This document shows, piece by piece, positions 34,814-46,713 of a DNA stretch of 64,000 bases. The notes under the pieces were generated by a model, which saw only the letters and a program-made list of their open reading frames with translations, had not been told where the DNA came from and ran no database searches. Position numbers and translations under genes: made by a program. Where the stretch lies: assembly GCF_029784165.1 (NCBI RefSeq), contig NC_073696.1:262738494-262802493 (forward strand). The letters are read 5' to 3'. Within the stretch, counting starts at the first letter, position 1. Each line of letters opens with the position of its first letter. The stretch comes from Wyeomyia smithii (taxonomy: Eukaryota; Arthropoda; Insecta; Diptera; Culicidae).

Positions 34814-36546
34814 ATGAACAGACTTACGCCTGAACAACGCTTACAAATAATCGAATTTTATTACCAAAATTCGTCCTCTGTGAAAAATGTTTATCGCGCA
34901 TTACGACTATTTTGTGGTCGTCATCAGGGCTCAACATTTTCGAAACAAAACAATGAAACTGATTATTCCGCGCTGTCACTTCGATTCGAACAGTTTCATT
35001 TTCACTTGATTGCTCACGGCTGCTGTCAACGAATCACTTCTCTCTCTTTTTCCCGTCTGTTGTTCATCGGATCGTTTCGTTTGATGATAGTTTTCTTCGC
35101 TGATAGTTTTCTAATACCGCAAGCCGCAATTAAAACGGCAATGGCTTCCAATTAATACGTCACGCGAATTCCGATCAATATTTTGGAATTGTTTTCGCTG
35201 TTGATCACTGGCGCTGCGTAACCACTTCGGATTGTGAAACTGGTTTTGGTGTTTTCCGTTTCATAGCGTCACGGTTTCTTTTCTCCCTCGTCCATATATT
35301 TGCGCGAAGTACTGTATGGAAGCCCCCTGTCTCCGTTAGCGCTCATTGTCATTTTCGATTGAGAATCGTCATGTGAGAGTAACGGTGATAATCTTTTATT
35401 TCAACTGAAACTCATTTGTATCAGTTTCTAGCCCTTCAGTTGTCAAACTCAAAGCAAGAGCTTCCGAGTAGTTTTCATGTGACTCACGAAGAGCTTGAGA
35501 ATGATACAAAAGTTTTTCAATTGAAAGCGACGGGTCAAAGCGTCAATATAACTTGATGATTGTCAATTGAAAATTACTTTGTCAGGCTCTGGTCGTCATA
35601 ATTGACCTACTGAGCAAGCTATTCAAGCTATTGTGACGAAATTTCAAACCAGTTTTACTCTGTTGGACATAAACCCACCAACACGTATACATAGAGTGCG
35701 TACAGAAGAAAGTATTGCTGCCGTATCAGCCAGTGTAGTGGAAAACCGTGAAATGTCAATTCGACGCCGTTCGCAGCAATTGGGCTTGTGTTATTCGACT
35801 ACATGGAAGATTTTACGAAAGGATCTTGGTGTAAAGCCTTACAAAATACAGCTCGCACACGAATTGAAGCCGAACGACTTGCCGCAGCGTCGAATTTTTG
35901 GTGAATGGGCCTTTACCGAGAAATTGTGTTCAGTGACGAAGCTCATTTCTGGTTAAATGGAAATGTTAATAAGCAAAATTGCCGCATTTGGATCGAAGAG
36001 CAACCAGAGGCAATACAAGAATCGCCAATGCACCCAGAAAAATGCACGGCTAAATGCGGTTTACACGCTGGAGGCATCATTGGTCCGTACTTCTTCAAAG
36101 ATGATCAAAATCGCAACGTTACGGTCAATGGCGCTCGGTATTGCGCGATGATTTCCGATTTTTTTTTGCCGGAAATGGAAGTGCTGGGTCTTGTTCACAT
36201 GTGGCTCCAGCAAGACGGAGCAACGTGCCACACATCGCGCGAATCAATGGGCATATTGCGGAATGAGTTCGGTGAGCAATTCATCTCACGAAATGGACCG
36301 GTGAATTGGCCGTTTAGATCATGTGATTTAACACCGCTAGATTAGTTTTTGTGGGGCTACGTTAAGAATCTCGTCTTTGCGAATAAGCCAACAACAATTC
36401 CAGTCTTGGAAGACAACATTACACGCGTTATTCGCGAGATACCAGCCGGAATGCTCGAAAAAGAGACCCAAAATTGGACTTTTCGTATGGACCATTTGAA
36501 ACGTAGCCGTGGCCAACTTTTGAAAGTAATTATCTTTAAAAAGTAA
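34814..36546 (+). pseudogene. DD41D mariner transposase, multiply broken
   Basis: The first exon-like piece (34814 to about 34924, MNRLTPEQRLQIIEFYYQN) is cut by the hAT insertion. The frame resumes after 35599 with the second DNA-binding part (RRRSQQLGLCYSTTWKILRK), shifts near 35905, and continues with Asp in VFSDEAHFWLNG, Asp in QQDGATCHTS and Asp in DLTPLD. A stop codon at 36343-36345 follows the last catalytic Asp directly, where the family normally has an aromatic residue, and the C-terminal part reads on from 36349 to 36546. At least three independent lesions. Confidence 0.85.
34925..35591. mobile_element. Non-autonomous hAT element with perfect 8-bp target duplication
   Basis: GTCGTCAT occurs at 34917-34924 and at 35592-35599, and removing one copy with the sequence between restores the mariner frame. 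The insert starts CAGGGCTCAACA and ends with the complement of CAGAGCCTGACA, the CAG(G/A)G-type termini of hAT transposons. It is 667 bases long without a transposase. Confidence 0.88.
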
Positions 36547-36649
36547 ATGGCATAAACCAATTTATCGGCTCAAATAGAGATTTCATACAGTTTTATAATT
36601 GTTATGCGTTTTTTTAAGAAAAAATAAATTCTTAAAAAATCACCTTTTA

Positions 36650-36804
36650 TATAGTATATTATTTAAATAAAAAAGTTAAAAATAAAAAAATATCTAACAA
36701 TTTTGAAATGTAAAAAAAACGATTCTGAAGGGATCGATTATTTGGTGAATATCGAAGACAAAAAAAAACATGTAACCGTTGCAAAATGTTCAATTCTTGT
36801 TGAG
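36650..36804. other. AT-rich spacer
   Basis: Short low-complexity spacer between mariner and SINE. Confidence 0.4.
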
Positions 36805-36813
36805 TAATTTATG

Positions 36814-37166
36814 TTTTTTTTTTTTTATTCTCGCTTATTTTCCGTCGGTCTATTTCCGCCACTGTTGTGGCCAATTACCGACGCCCAGGGAGGCGACTCC
36901 ACACCCAGGTCCCTAACTCACGACCCGTTTATTAACGGACCGGCGCCAACGGCTTTACTTCCTCATGCGATGGAAAGCGTGATCCCAGAGATTTTTCGCC
37001 TTAGAAAATCTCCCGGTGTCGACTAGGATTGAATCTAGACCAGTTGGGTTGGTTGTGAGTGGATCACGCCACCTCACAACCATCGACACCTATGTCGGCG
37101 GTGGGATTCGAACCCAGGCGTCGAGCGTGGTTGGCAGAGACGTTACCAACCACACTAGGCCCCCGC
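36814..37166 (-). mobile_element. tRNA-derived SINE with 9-bp target duplication
   Basis: Read on the minus strand from 37166, the element starts GCGGGGGCCTAGTGTGGTTG, contains an A-box-like TGGTTGGTAACGTC (37152-37139) and a perfect B box GGTTCGAATCC (about 37113-37103), and ends in a run of A (36826-36814). TAATTTATG flanks it on both sides (36805-36813 and 37167-37175). This is a 353-base SINE with pol III promoter, head, body and tail; it is not a tRNA gene, because no cloverleaf continues past the B box. Confidence 0.88.
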
Positions 37167-37175
37167 TAATTTATG

Positions 37176-37889
37176 GTTTTGATTGTGATCATATTCATGA
37201 GATAAACTTTCAATCCCCATCAGTAGCAGCATTGCAGTTTTGATTGCACGCGAATAGAAGTCGTGCCGGCTGCAATAATAGACGACGAGAAACTAGCGGC
37301 GCTCTGCTCCACATATACTCTACGGTACTGTTGCTTTTACCAGCATGTCTTCTTTTAAGACATCAGTTTCTATTACGCTCTAACAGCTGGTTTAGAAATT
37401 GTTCAAGGGAAGGGGTTGTTACAGACTTTTTGAGAAACCTTTACCTTCGAGACATCAAATTAGTCTAGGTTCATGGAAGCAAACATAAAGTTTCCTATTG
37501 GGACGGGGAGACTGTCATTTTTTTTTTCGATATTGACACAGAGAATATCACAGGGAATGAATGGTGTCTATTCATGTCGTCTGTGCTAGGAATGCTCGCA
37601 TATGATTGGTGCATTGTTCACGTAAATTTGTTCTTGGCACTTTTTATCGATTTTTACCACTTTGCAATGAAAAAATAATGATAACTAGTGTATTACAAAA
37701 TTGTTCTACATTTTATCTATCCACCGACATATTGGTTATTATTATCCATCATGTGGTTGTGCTTTTTTATCGTTTGAAATCTGACGCAACATTTGCCAGT
37801 TTCATTTCCAAATTTACATTACAAAATTGTCGAACGTGCAATCTTATTTCTAAAACGACTAAAAGTATCACTGAAGTCGTAGTGATCCT
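37176..37889. other. Intergenic, perhaps 3' UTR of the next retrotransposon
   Basis: No gene. A T run near 37518-37528 could be the poly(A) tail of the minus-strand retrotransposon remnant beginning at 37890. Confidence 0.35.
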
Positions 37890-38603
37890 CTACAAGCATG
37901 AAAGTCCGAATCTTCGAGGGTATCGCCGCATCATATGCATAGGCAGTACGGTGTAATCTTTCCTGCAGTAGTGACTGGTACCGGAGAGGACACGAAAATC
38001 CAGAACCACACGAAAATCCAGCACGGAAAGTAGTCGAGGGGAGTTAACTTCTCCATGGAGCAACTTCGCAACGAACAATGCCTGTTGAATTTTACGCCTT
38101 TTTTCAAGTGTGTCCACGTTTAAAAGTTTGCCCCTGTTTTCATATTCAGGAAGAGCTAGAGGATTTCGCCATGGAAGGTGACGTAAAGCCAGTCGGATAA
38201 ATCTTCGCTGGACGCCTTCAATTCTATCGATCCAGCACGAATCAACAGGATTCCAGACAATGCAAGCGGTCTCCAGGATTGGTCTCACCAACGCACAATA
38301 CAAGGACTTCAAACAGTATGGATCATTGAAGCCTTTGGCAACTTTCGAAATGAAACCAAGTTGTCGATTGGCCTTGGCAATTATCGAGATGTAGTGGTTG
38401 TTGAAAGACAGTATTGGATCCAGAACGACGCCCAAGTCATTCATTTTCCCAACCCTTCGGAGTGAAGTCCCGCTAATGCAATAATCAAACATAATCGTTT
38501 TTTTTGAGCGATGGAACGTCATGACGGAGCATTTTGGTACGCTCACGATTAGTTTATTGCGAAAGCACCAGCTTAGAGACCGGGAATCAACTCTATACTT
38601 CAT
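37890..38603 (-). pseudogene. Non-LTR retrotransposon ORF2, C-terminal RT part
   Basis: A 237-codon frame on the minus strand starts just downstream of where the YADD box would be. It has KCSVMTFHRSKK, KMNDLGVVLDPILSFNNHY, LVRPILETACIVWNP and TLEKRRKIQQALFVAKLLHG, the standard tail order of Jockey/CR1-like RTs. The 5' part, including the catalytic aspartates, is absent, so it is a typical 5'-truncated insert. It is related to, but clearly different from, the copy at 11.4-13.9 kb. Confidence 0.8.
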
Positions 38604-39269
38604 TTTGAAATCCGATTTTGCGACTTATGGTTTCTGGAAAACAACCTTAAATTGCCAAATTCAATCCAATGGTCCAGGAACCAAATTTAGGGGGAAATTT
38701 GGGTCTAAATTTTCTTCTACAAACTTGTTGCATATGCTTATTGAAAAATTTTCTAAAATAAGGTTGACTAAAATTTTCGATGCAATCAATAATCTAACTT
38801 TTTAATCTTTGTAGATAGAAGAAAAACTTGTTCTACAATGTTATAGTTCCAATTATTTTAAGTAACTTTGTAAAAAAAGTTTTTCTCTATCTTTAAAAAC
38901 AACCGATTAATATTGAAAAACACATTTTACGCTCTAACTTCTTTATTTCAAGTTAAACCTCAGAACTGTCTTAGAACGACTTTAAGAGTTTTTTAAGAGA
39001 AACAATTTGCAATTCTGATATCGAAAATATCTCAAATCTACTCAAAGTTATTAATGTTTTTCATCAAAAAACATGCGTTTTTCATTCGTTTGTCATTCTT
39101 GTTGGGGCAAACATAAAAATATATATCTTGGTTTCCTTTTAAATTGGAAAATCGGTCCACCCATCTCTGAGAAGTGAACAAAAAAAAATCTGCAAACACA
39201 CACATACAGAAAATGCTCAGCTCGTCGAACCGAGTCGAGTGAGATATGCCATTCGGCCTTTTGGAGCAC
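38604..39269. other. Intergenic with a dispersed-repeat look
   Basis: No gene. The words near 39216-39262 (GCTCAGCTCGTCGAACCGAG, GAGTGAGATATGCCATTCGG) look like a repeat often seen in mosquito intergenic DNA; this is from memory and needs a repeat search. Confidence 0.35.
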
Positions 39270-39529
39270 TTTTATATCCCTTTCCGACCGAGCCCATATA
39301 ATTGCGTAGGTAGAAGGTGACTTGAACAAAACCTTCTCTCTAGATTTTTGAACGTTCTATTCAATGTTTTATTGTTCACAACGCTAGTGTCAACATCGCT
39401 GCTGCTGCGAAAATAAAAGACCTGGGCAAGCAAGTGTTTTTATATAGGAATTGCTTTGATTTAGGTTTTGTTATCCGTCATTTTTTACCTACACAATTGT
39501 GTGGGCTCGGTCGGAAAGGGATATCTTCG
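39270..39529. repeat. Inverted repeat with arms of about 40 bases
   Basis: The left arm at 39272-39312 (ATCCCTTTCCGACCGAGCCC, then an ATAATTGCGTAGGTA tail) is matched in inverted orientation at about 39488-39527 (GTGGGCTCGGTCGGAAAGGG). About 175 bases lie between. Probably the ends of a small foldback element. Confidence 0.65.
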
Positions 39530-40230
39530 GTTTTGCAAGTGATTGCTATACTTTTCTAGGAAAGAGACAAAAAACGATTAAAGCTGGCTTGGTAAAAATA
39601 TTACTCGGGTGTAGCAAATGGAAATACGTTTTCCTTTTTATTACAGTGCTTTTTCGATTTTATCACGGTCAAAAAACATCCTCATGTAAATCCAACAAAA
39701 CTGTAAATTTAGTGAAATAATAAAAATCAGTAGTTTTTGCTAGATTTCAATGCTATTCAACAAAAAATATTATCCTCCATCATAAATAACTCCGCCTGTT
39801 ACGGTTCTCTTGGTTCAGTTTAGCCTTTACGAATAGACTTGGATTATTGGGAACTGCAGCAGAGGGTCCAAAACCCCTGTAAAGGAGGATGGTTGCAACA
39901 GCTCTCAACCATGGCTGTTGCGTAAAATCCAATGGTTAAAACCCCTAAGCTAAGGTGTTATGCGACCCGTGCCGATGGATGACGAGGTGGGGGGGTTTAA
40001 GAAATACCCAGCCTCTAACGGAGCCTGTGGAGCACCAGGGCACCCTTCACAGTAATTAGCCCTTACTGCATCACGCGGGTCACTGATGCAGCGGATGCAG
40101 CGACTCGTGGGAATTTTATGAACGACAAAACTTCACAAAATTCGGCCACCGGCAGCCTTTCTTTGCCGGAACCTATGGACTTATCGAGCGTAGTCCTATA
40201 AAAACAAACGAACCGGGCAGAACGGAGGAG

Positions 40231-41000
40231 ATGGAGGATGATTTCAACCTCGACAGCGAATCGCTGGACGGAGGACCCTCTGCTTCATCCTTAATCCTAC
40301 GTTCTCCACAAGGGAATGACGAAAGTCAAATGGACTTAGTTCCCGGTCCAGAGACAAGGCCCGATGACGAAGGGAAACCCGAAAAATCGGCACCCCTTGT
40401 CAAGCGACTTTCAAATGCGCAAAGGCGGTGACTGAGAAAAAATCTTCGCTCCGGTCTCTCGTACGAAGAAGCCAGGAAGCTGGCCCTCCTTCCGACAGAG
40501 CAGCCTACTCAATCGAACCAAGTCGCCGTCAAGCAACAGCGGTCGGACGACTGGGTGTCCCCAAACACCAGTACCAAGTGTCCACAGCCTAAAAAACTGC
40601 GGAACGGCACTGGTTTGGGGTCATCGGATCCGAAGCTGCTCCCGACGGCCACTTTTAGGGACATGGCGGGAGCTATAAGCCTCGCGGTTACTTCTGCTAC
40701 CCACCCCAGCTCCCTACTCACAACGGACCAGCTTCAGACTGTCCGAACCTCCATCCTCGATCACATAGCTGACCAGGAAAATCCAACCACCAAGCCCAAG
40801 TTTAACGGTTGCCATCTAAAAAATGGCTTCCTGCAACTTGCCTGTGCCGACACCGACACAGTGCAGTGGTTGTAAAGAGAGGTGCCTTCCCTCGTACCGT
40901 GGGAGGGAGCACAGCTTCGTGTATACCACATGAAGGATCTGCCGAAGGCCAGACGCGCGACAGTGCGAACTCTCCGGACGAGAAGGTCCTTCGATCACTC
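40231..41000 (+). pseudogene. ORF1 (gag-like) of the Loa-clade element
   Basis: The first frame (40231-40431) is acidic (MEDDFNLDSESLDG) and ends at a TGA, after which the same frame resumes (LRSGLSYEEARKLA, then 40555-40875: TATFRDMAGAISLAV, PKFNGCHLKNGFLQLACADT). After a stop at 40873-40875 it continues with VPWEGAQLRVYHMKDLPKAR. That last block is typical of ORF1 proteins of Loa elements. No zinc knuckle can be read. Two stops interrupt it. Confidence 0.75.
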
Positions 41001-41208
41001 TAGAATCAGAACGACCATCTCTCTACCAAAATGTGGCGAGCCTGTAACCGCAAATTGGTAAAGACATTGGTCGAGCTAGTTCTGAATATTGACGAAGAAT
41101 CGGCCAAACTCATCGAAAATGGAAACCATGAATTGCACTACGGTTTCGGCAAAGCACGCATCCGATAGTTAAGCGGAAGGCCGAACGTCACAGGCAGGAA
41201 AGACTCCG

Positions 41209-44200
41209 TTGCAATGTCAGGGAAGGTACGTGCGAATCACTCCTCCGGGAGTACCCTGCCACCACCCAGGCAAAGTGATCCTGCGAATGGGCGCCTCGGG
41301 CGTTCTTTGCAGGAGATTCGCCAAAGAGCAGCTGGCGGCTGCATTCATCCAGGAGCCGTGGATCAACGAATCCAAAGTTCTCGGACTTAACGCTCCTAAC
41401 GGTAGGTTAATCTATTGCGACACGCAGTCCAAACCAAAGATTGCAATTCTGCTAAATAGAGAACTAAATTTTTTACCTATTACAGAATTTATCCAACGCG
41501 ATGTCGTTGTCGTCACGGTTGAAGTACCGACAACCAGTGGAAAGCAGGAGATGGTTGTCGCGTCGGCCTACTTCCCGGGCGACCAAGGTGATATACCGCC
41601 ACCCGAAGTTGCTGCGCTCGTGCGGTACTGCAAGGCCATCAACAAGCCGTTTCTGATCGGCTGCGATGCCAACGCCCACCACACGATCTGGGGCAGCTCG
41701 GATATCAACACTAGGGGTGAGTACCTACTTGAATACCTTACTTCTAACGATGTCAATGTATGTAATGTAGGGAATAACCCCACCTTTATCAACGCTATCA
41801 GACAGGAGGTCCTTGATCTCACTCTGTGTAGCGCCTCTATTTCTGAAAGACTTAAAAATTGGCATGTCTCCGATGAACCTAGTTTGTCGGACCACAGACA
41901 CATAGTTTTTAATATAGAGGCAAACCCTCTGAAAAGAGAGCTGTACAGAAATCCTGAGAATACTGATTGGGAATCCTTTAAGGAACACCTGATCGATTCA
42001 CGAACCTTCAGTTACAGCTACATTCGAAATTCAGTTGACCTGAATTCGGCAGCAAATGATCTACAAAACAGAATCATGGATGCTTTTGATGCAAACTGTC
42101 CACTAATACAGTGGTCAGTATGCCGTGACGTACCCTGGTGGAATGATCAACTCAGTGACCTTCGTCGGGAAACTAGGCGGTTGTTCAACAGGGCAAAAGT
42201 CACATTTAACTGGGATGACTACAGAGCGTCCCTCCCTAGGTACAACGCCGAGCTACGCAAGGCTAAACGGAAATCCAGAGTTAGTTTCTGTGAAAGAATC
42301 CAAACTCTGCCGGAAGCTACGCGGCTCCAAAAGGCGATGTCCAAAGACCATACTAACGGTTTAGGACAAGTAAGGAGAGAGGATGGATGCCTCACTGTCA
42401 CTACCAAGGAAACGTTGGAGGTTCTCATGAACACTCACTTTCCCGGATCGACAGAGACTGAAGAACAGAATAGTGGTTGGTCGCGGCGGGACAACTCGAG
42501 ACATATGGCGTCTCGGGAGTCCATCCTGCTGGCCCGCCGACTGTTCACGGAGGTTTTAATAGGTTGGGCTCTTAGCTCACTCGACCCTATGAAGTCTCCA
42601 GGTCCAGACGGCATACTACCCATCTTTCTACAAAAATCGGCCGCAGTTATCATGTCCGAACTCATAAACCTCTTCAGAGCCAGCTTTATCCTGGGCCATA
42701 CTCCGGATAACTGGCTGAAGGTGAAGGTAGTGTTTATCCCCAAAGTTGGAAGAAAGGATAAAACCCTACCTAAGACTTTCAGACCCATAAGTCTGACTTC
42801 GTCACTCCTCGAGTTGATGGAGAAAATAATGGATAAATATATTGTGATGAGTTTCATGAAGACTCCCCGCTGAATAGGAACCAAAATGCCTATCAAAGCG
42901 GCAAGTCAACAGAAACTGCTCTTCCAAGCTTAGTGACGTTGATTGAAAAGTCCCTGAGTTATTGGGGGACGGCGCTATGTGCCTTTCTTGATATTGAAGG
43001 GGCCTTCGATAACACGTCCTTTGCATCAATTGATACGGCTCTCTCTCATAAGGGAATCGACCACACTTCAAGGAGCTGGATACACACAATGCTCTCTAGC
43101 AGAGTGATCACAGCAACCTTGGGAGATTCGTCTGTAACAATATCAGTGATCAAGGGATGCCCGCAAGGAGGAGTCCTCTGGCCCTTGTTATGGTCACTAG
43201 TTGTCGACGCACTTCTCAATGAGCTTTTACAGCTTGGATACGAGGTCATTGGATACGCTGATGACATCGTCCTCATCGTCAGAGGTAAAGATGACGAAGC
43301 TCTGTCGAGCCGAATTCAAGCGGCTCTGGATGCCACCACGTTATGGAGTCTACAGGAGGGTCTAAACATAAACCCCTTAAAAACAGTCCTAATTCCATTC
43401 AGTAGACGAAGGAAGATCTCCATCACTCCTTCAACACTGAATGGAGTCACTCTGGAGAACTCTGTTCGGTAAGACCTGGGGACTGAAACCAGACTTGGCA
43501 CTCTGGTCTTACAAGACCATTGCCCGACCAAGAATCACCTATGCTGCCCTTGTGTGGTGGCCCAAGGTGAACGAAAAGACTGCGCAAGCCAAACTCAAAA
43601 AAGTTCAAAGACTTGCATGTCTTTCGGTTACCAGCGCTATGCGAACAACTCCAACTGCAGCCATGGAAGCAATGCTCTGCCTACTTCCTCTACATCTTCA
43701 TGTGAAAAAGGAAGCAGAGCTTGGCGCTCTAAGGTTGTAAAGGAGGAAAACTATACTCGAAGGGGACCAAATCGGCCACCTTCGCATACTTAGGAAGTTC
43801 AAACTAACTCCGCTATTAACTTCAGTCTCCGACTGGATGGACGTTAGGACCAACATGGATATTCCGTATAGAGTGATGGAAACAAACCGCTCTATGTGGA
43901 ACAATGGAGGGCCTAATCTTCCACCTGGCATCGTCAGTTTTTATACGGATGGCTCGAAAATGGGATCCCTAACGGGATCCGGTATATACGGACCCGGTAT
44001 CAGGGATACATTTTCCCTGGGCAAATGGCCCACCGCTTTTCAAGCAGAGGTATATGCCATATATACCTGCGCAAAAATATGTCTGAAACGCAACTACAGA
44101 CACGCGAAAATCGGTATATTCTCGGACAGTCAAGCAGCACTACTAGCACTTAAGTCCGTCAAATGCGCTTCCAAACTTGTTTGGGAATGCATTGAAACTC

Positions 44201-44811
44201 TACGGGAACTTTCCCGACAGAATTCAGTTTTTCTGTTTTGGGTGCCCGGACCCTGCGGAGTCGAGGGTAATGAACACGCTGACTACCTAGCAAGACAGGG
44301 ATCAGCTCAGCGGTTTATTAGCCCCGAGCCGTTTCTGGGTAAGTCCATTTCCGCTATCAAAAGCGAACTACTAACTTGGGAAAGGCTAGAAATAGCATCC
44401 CAATGGCAACAGGCACAGGGTTGTAGACAAGCTAAACTGTTTATCTATCCGCACCCCGGAACCGCCAGAAAGTTACTTAGTCTAAATCGTAATGAACTAC
44501 GGATAATCACGGGACTCCTTACCGGACACTGTCCCGCTTTTAATCATTTCAAGAAAATCGGTGTAGTGTTGAACGACACCTGCCGATTCTGCAAATCTGA
44601 ACCAGAGAGTTCAGAGCATTTACTTTGCTCTTGCGAAGCTCTTGCTTCCTCTAGGTACAACTTCTTAGGAAGTTACCTTTCAACTCCATACCAAGTATGG
44701 AGCTCCAATCCCAAGCAGGTCATTAGTTTCATCAACTATGTTGTACCTAATTGGGGTACAGGTTTACAACAAAACAGTTCTACTCCATCAATGAGTACGA
44801 GCAATCCGTAA
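41209..44811 (+). pseudogene. ORF2 (endonuclease, reverse transcriptase, RNase H) of the Loa-clade element
   Basis: The endonuclease has its catalytic Glu in IQEPW, then GCDANAHHTIWGSSD, LDLTLCS and the closing SDHRHI; only its start is altered. The RT begins PGPDGILPIFL and FRPISLTS, shifts frame near 42875, and continues with AFLDIEGAFDNTSF, KGCPQGGVLWPLL and GYADDIVLIV. At about 43460 the sequence jumps from NGVTLENSV straight to GKTWGLKPDLALW, dropping the usual stretch of about 60 residues, and shifts frame. RNase H follows at 43837-44811: Asp in FYTDGSKMG, Glu in FQAEVYAI, Asp in IFSDSQAAL, Asp in NEHADYLAR. A Cys/His tail (CRFCKSEPESSEHLLCSC) closes the protein. Confidence 0.87.
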
Positions 44812-44930
44812 CCTGTGCACAGCAATCGGGGCCAGCCACAAAAGACAATCAGTAAGACTGTCGCAGTGGCATTTTCAGCACCCAGTGCCATTCAGGCATA
44901 CAAGCTGAAAAAAAAACCTCCATCCTTTCT

Positions 44931-45915
44931 TCGAATCCTCAGCCTGATTCACCGGAAAGTGATTTTTTGACCGTGATAAAATCGAAACGGCACTGTACTG
45001 GGCAAAAAATTAATCTCCGCCTTTATAAACAATCGCAAAAAAAAACTTCATTAAAAACCGAGTAATTTGATTTTAATAGGCGACATTTTTTCTAAAAAAT
45101 TTTTGACATTACGCGACGCGATACAAGATTTTTAACTTTACGTTGTTTTATTCTTTTTTCCATGATCGACAATTGTAGTATCGAATTTAACAAATAATGA
45201 TATTTATTATTGTAAATATTGAATGATGCTTTTCAAATATGTTTAATTCAAATACATATGACAAAACGTACTTACCGGTTATATCCCTTGTGGTTAGAAG
45301 TAAACACTATTCAACAACCATCAGAAATGTTGCACCAAACATATATGGCCTACTATGATGCGTCCTGCATAATTTTTCGAGCAACAAATGAGCAGATTCG
45401 AAACCCGATTTTCTTTCAGAAATAAAGTTAAATAGCTGATGATAAATGGGACAGTACGAATCTAGATTTTCTGTATATACTTCTATACTGGCTTTCTTTC
45501 TATCTATCTAGCTTAGTTGTCAAAAAAATGTACTTCAAAGATAACAAGAGATATTGTATTTGTTTTAATTGTTAATCGGAATCTCGAAATATATAATTTC
45601 ACTCTATGCTTATGTGAATATATGTTTTCATGCTTACAGTCCCTTATTTTTCTGCTCGATAACTACTATGTAATGATATCAAATAATTCCTAGTTTAATC
45701 GGCAACTGTGTTGCTGTTAATGCTGTAACTGACGCTGTGTTTTTTTTCGGTGCAATTTTTAGGCACAACTAATCATGTACGATTGAAATAAACAGGCTTC
45801 AAATGACGCCTCAGTTTGTTATCTATGCTTGCTTGTTAGATATTTGTTTTGTCAAAAAGTGTTTGCTAATCGATTTCGAAACTAACCGGGAAAGGTTTAT
45901 AACATATATCTCATA
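44931..45915. other. AT-rich; right end may belong to an LTR
   Basis: No coding frame beyond 68 codons. The right end abuts a primer-binding-site-like sequence at 45916, so its last few hundred bases could be an LTR, but I could not find the LTR's start. Confidence 0.35.
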
Positions 45916-45931
45916 TGGCGACCGTGCCAGA
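45916..45931 (+). other. Primer-binding-site-like sequence (tRNA-Arg type)
   Basis: TGGCGACCGTGCCAG matches, with one difference, the complement of the 3' end of insect tRNA-Arg(UCG) including CCA, as I remember it. That is the usual (-) strand primer site of 412/mdg1-group Ty3/gypsy elements. It follows AT-rich sequence ending CTCATA. The next 700 bases show no gag. Confidence 0.55.
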
Positions 45932-46713
45932 CTTCGTTCAAAGTGATTCTGGGTGGACTTAACATTCGAGAAACGGTCGGTCTGCGAATTTGGTCAAAAC
46001 CAATCTGAATAATTTAAATAAAATCTGTAAAGGGTGTTTAGAACTTTTCTAAACGAGTGGATTTATTAATAGAAATGTTAAAAAAGCGGATTTCAGAGAA
46101 TTATTTCCGCGCCAGACGCAAACAGTCATAGCGGCTTCAATTATACCTTGTGGGGCTGAGAAGATCGAGTGAAACACTCTGAGAGCTCTACTGCTTCATC
46201 TTATATAGAGACAAAAAAAGCTTATTAGTTAACGGCAACTGCTGAAATAGCTGGAAAGATTGTGCGATATTAGCTTCTTCTTTCTTCGAGCATAATTAGT
46301 CAGCATTTGTAGCAGCTTATATAACAATTACCACTTAAGGCTGGATGCTTCAGGCATCTCACCGGCAGTCAACACATTCACAAACAGGTTCTCCAGTTGA
46401 GATTCATGCTACTATGAAAATTTCCTTGGGCCTGGGAATGCTCATTCAATATTCTAAAGTATTAATAACACAATATTTTCTTGCTGCCAGGAAAACTTTA
46501 CTTCCTGTCTTTGCGTTTGATTTTTCTTTGAATTCCTTGATTGGATTTTACATCAACACGAATCCAGGGAGGAGGTTTACAAATGAACTTTTGCCTATTC
46601 TACGCATTCAAGTTTAGATGTCAACAAGAACTTACACGCTTATATGTAAACAATTAATATTGAAGAGACAAATGAAACTTATTTACTGTTCGGCTGTGAA
46701 GTGAGAAGGTCTC
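45932..46713. other. Possible untranslated leader of an LTR element
   Basis: Noncoding, directly downstream of the primer-site-like sequence. The 90-codon frame at 46345 resembles nothing I know. Confidence 0.3.

Larger units (their letters stand above)
34700..36649 (+). mobile_element. DD41D (rosa-like) mariner transposon, split by a hAT MITE
   Basis: Short terminal inverted repeats AAAGGGTGATTTTT (34701) and AAAAAATCACCTTTT (ending 36648) with TA-rich flanks bound the element. Without the 667-bp insert and one 8-bp repeat it would be about 1.3 kb. The transposase has 41 residues between its second and third catalytic Asp by my count, the signature of the rosa-like DD41D group. Confidence 0.8.
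39840..44930 (+). mobile_element. Loa-clade (Lian-like) non-LTR retrotransposon, nearly full length, inactive
   Basis: About 5 kb with a GC content visibly higher than its surroundings. In order: 5' leader (39840-40230), gag-like ORF1 (40231 to about 41000), ORF2 with AP-type endonuclease (41209 to about 41915), RT (about 42590-43470), a deletion, and an RNase H domain with a HLLC-type Cys/His tail (43837-44811), then a 3' UTR. RNase H after the RT together with LDIEGAFDNTSF in the RT is the mark of the Loa clade, to which the mosquito element Lian belongs. Frameshifts and an internal deletion make it inactive. Confidence 0.88.

Noticed and set aside
37095..37166. A functional tRNA gene
   Set aside because: A and B boxes are present, but there is no complete cloverleaf, and the SINE body, A-tail and target duplication explain them.
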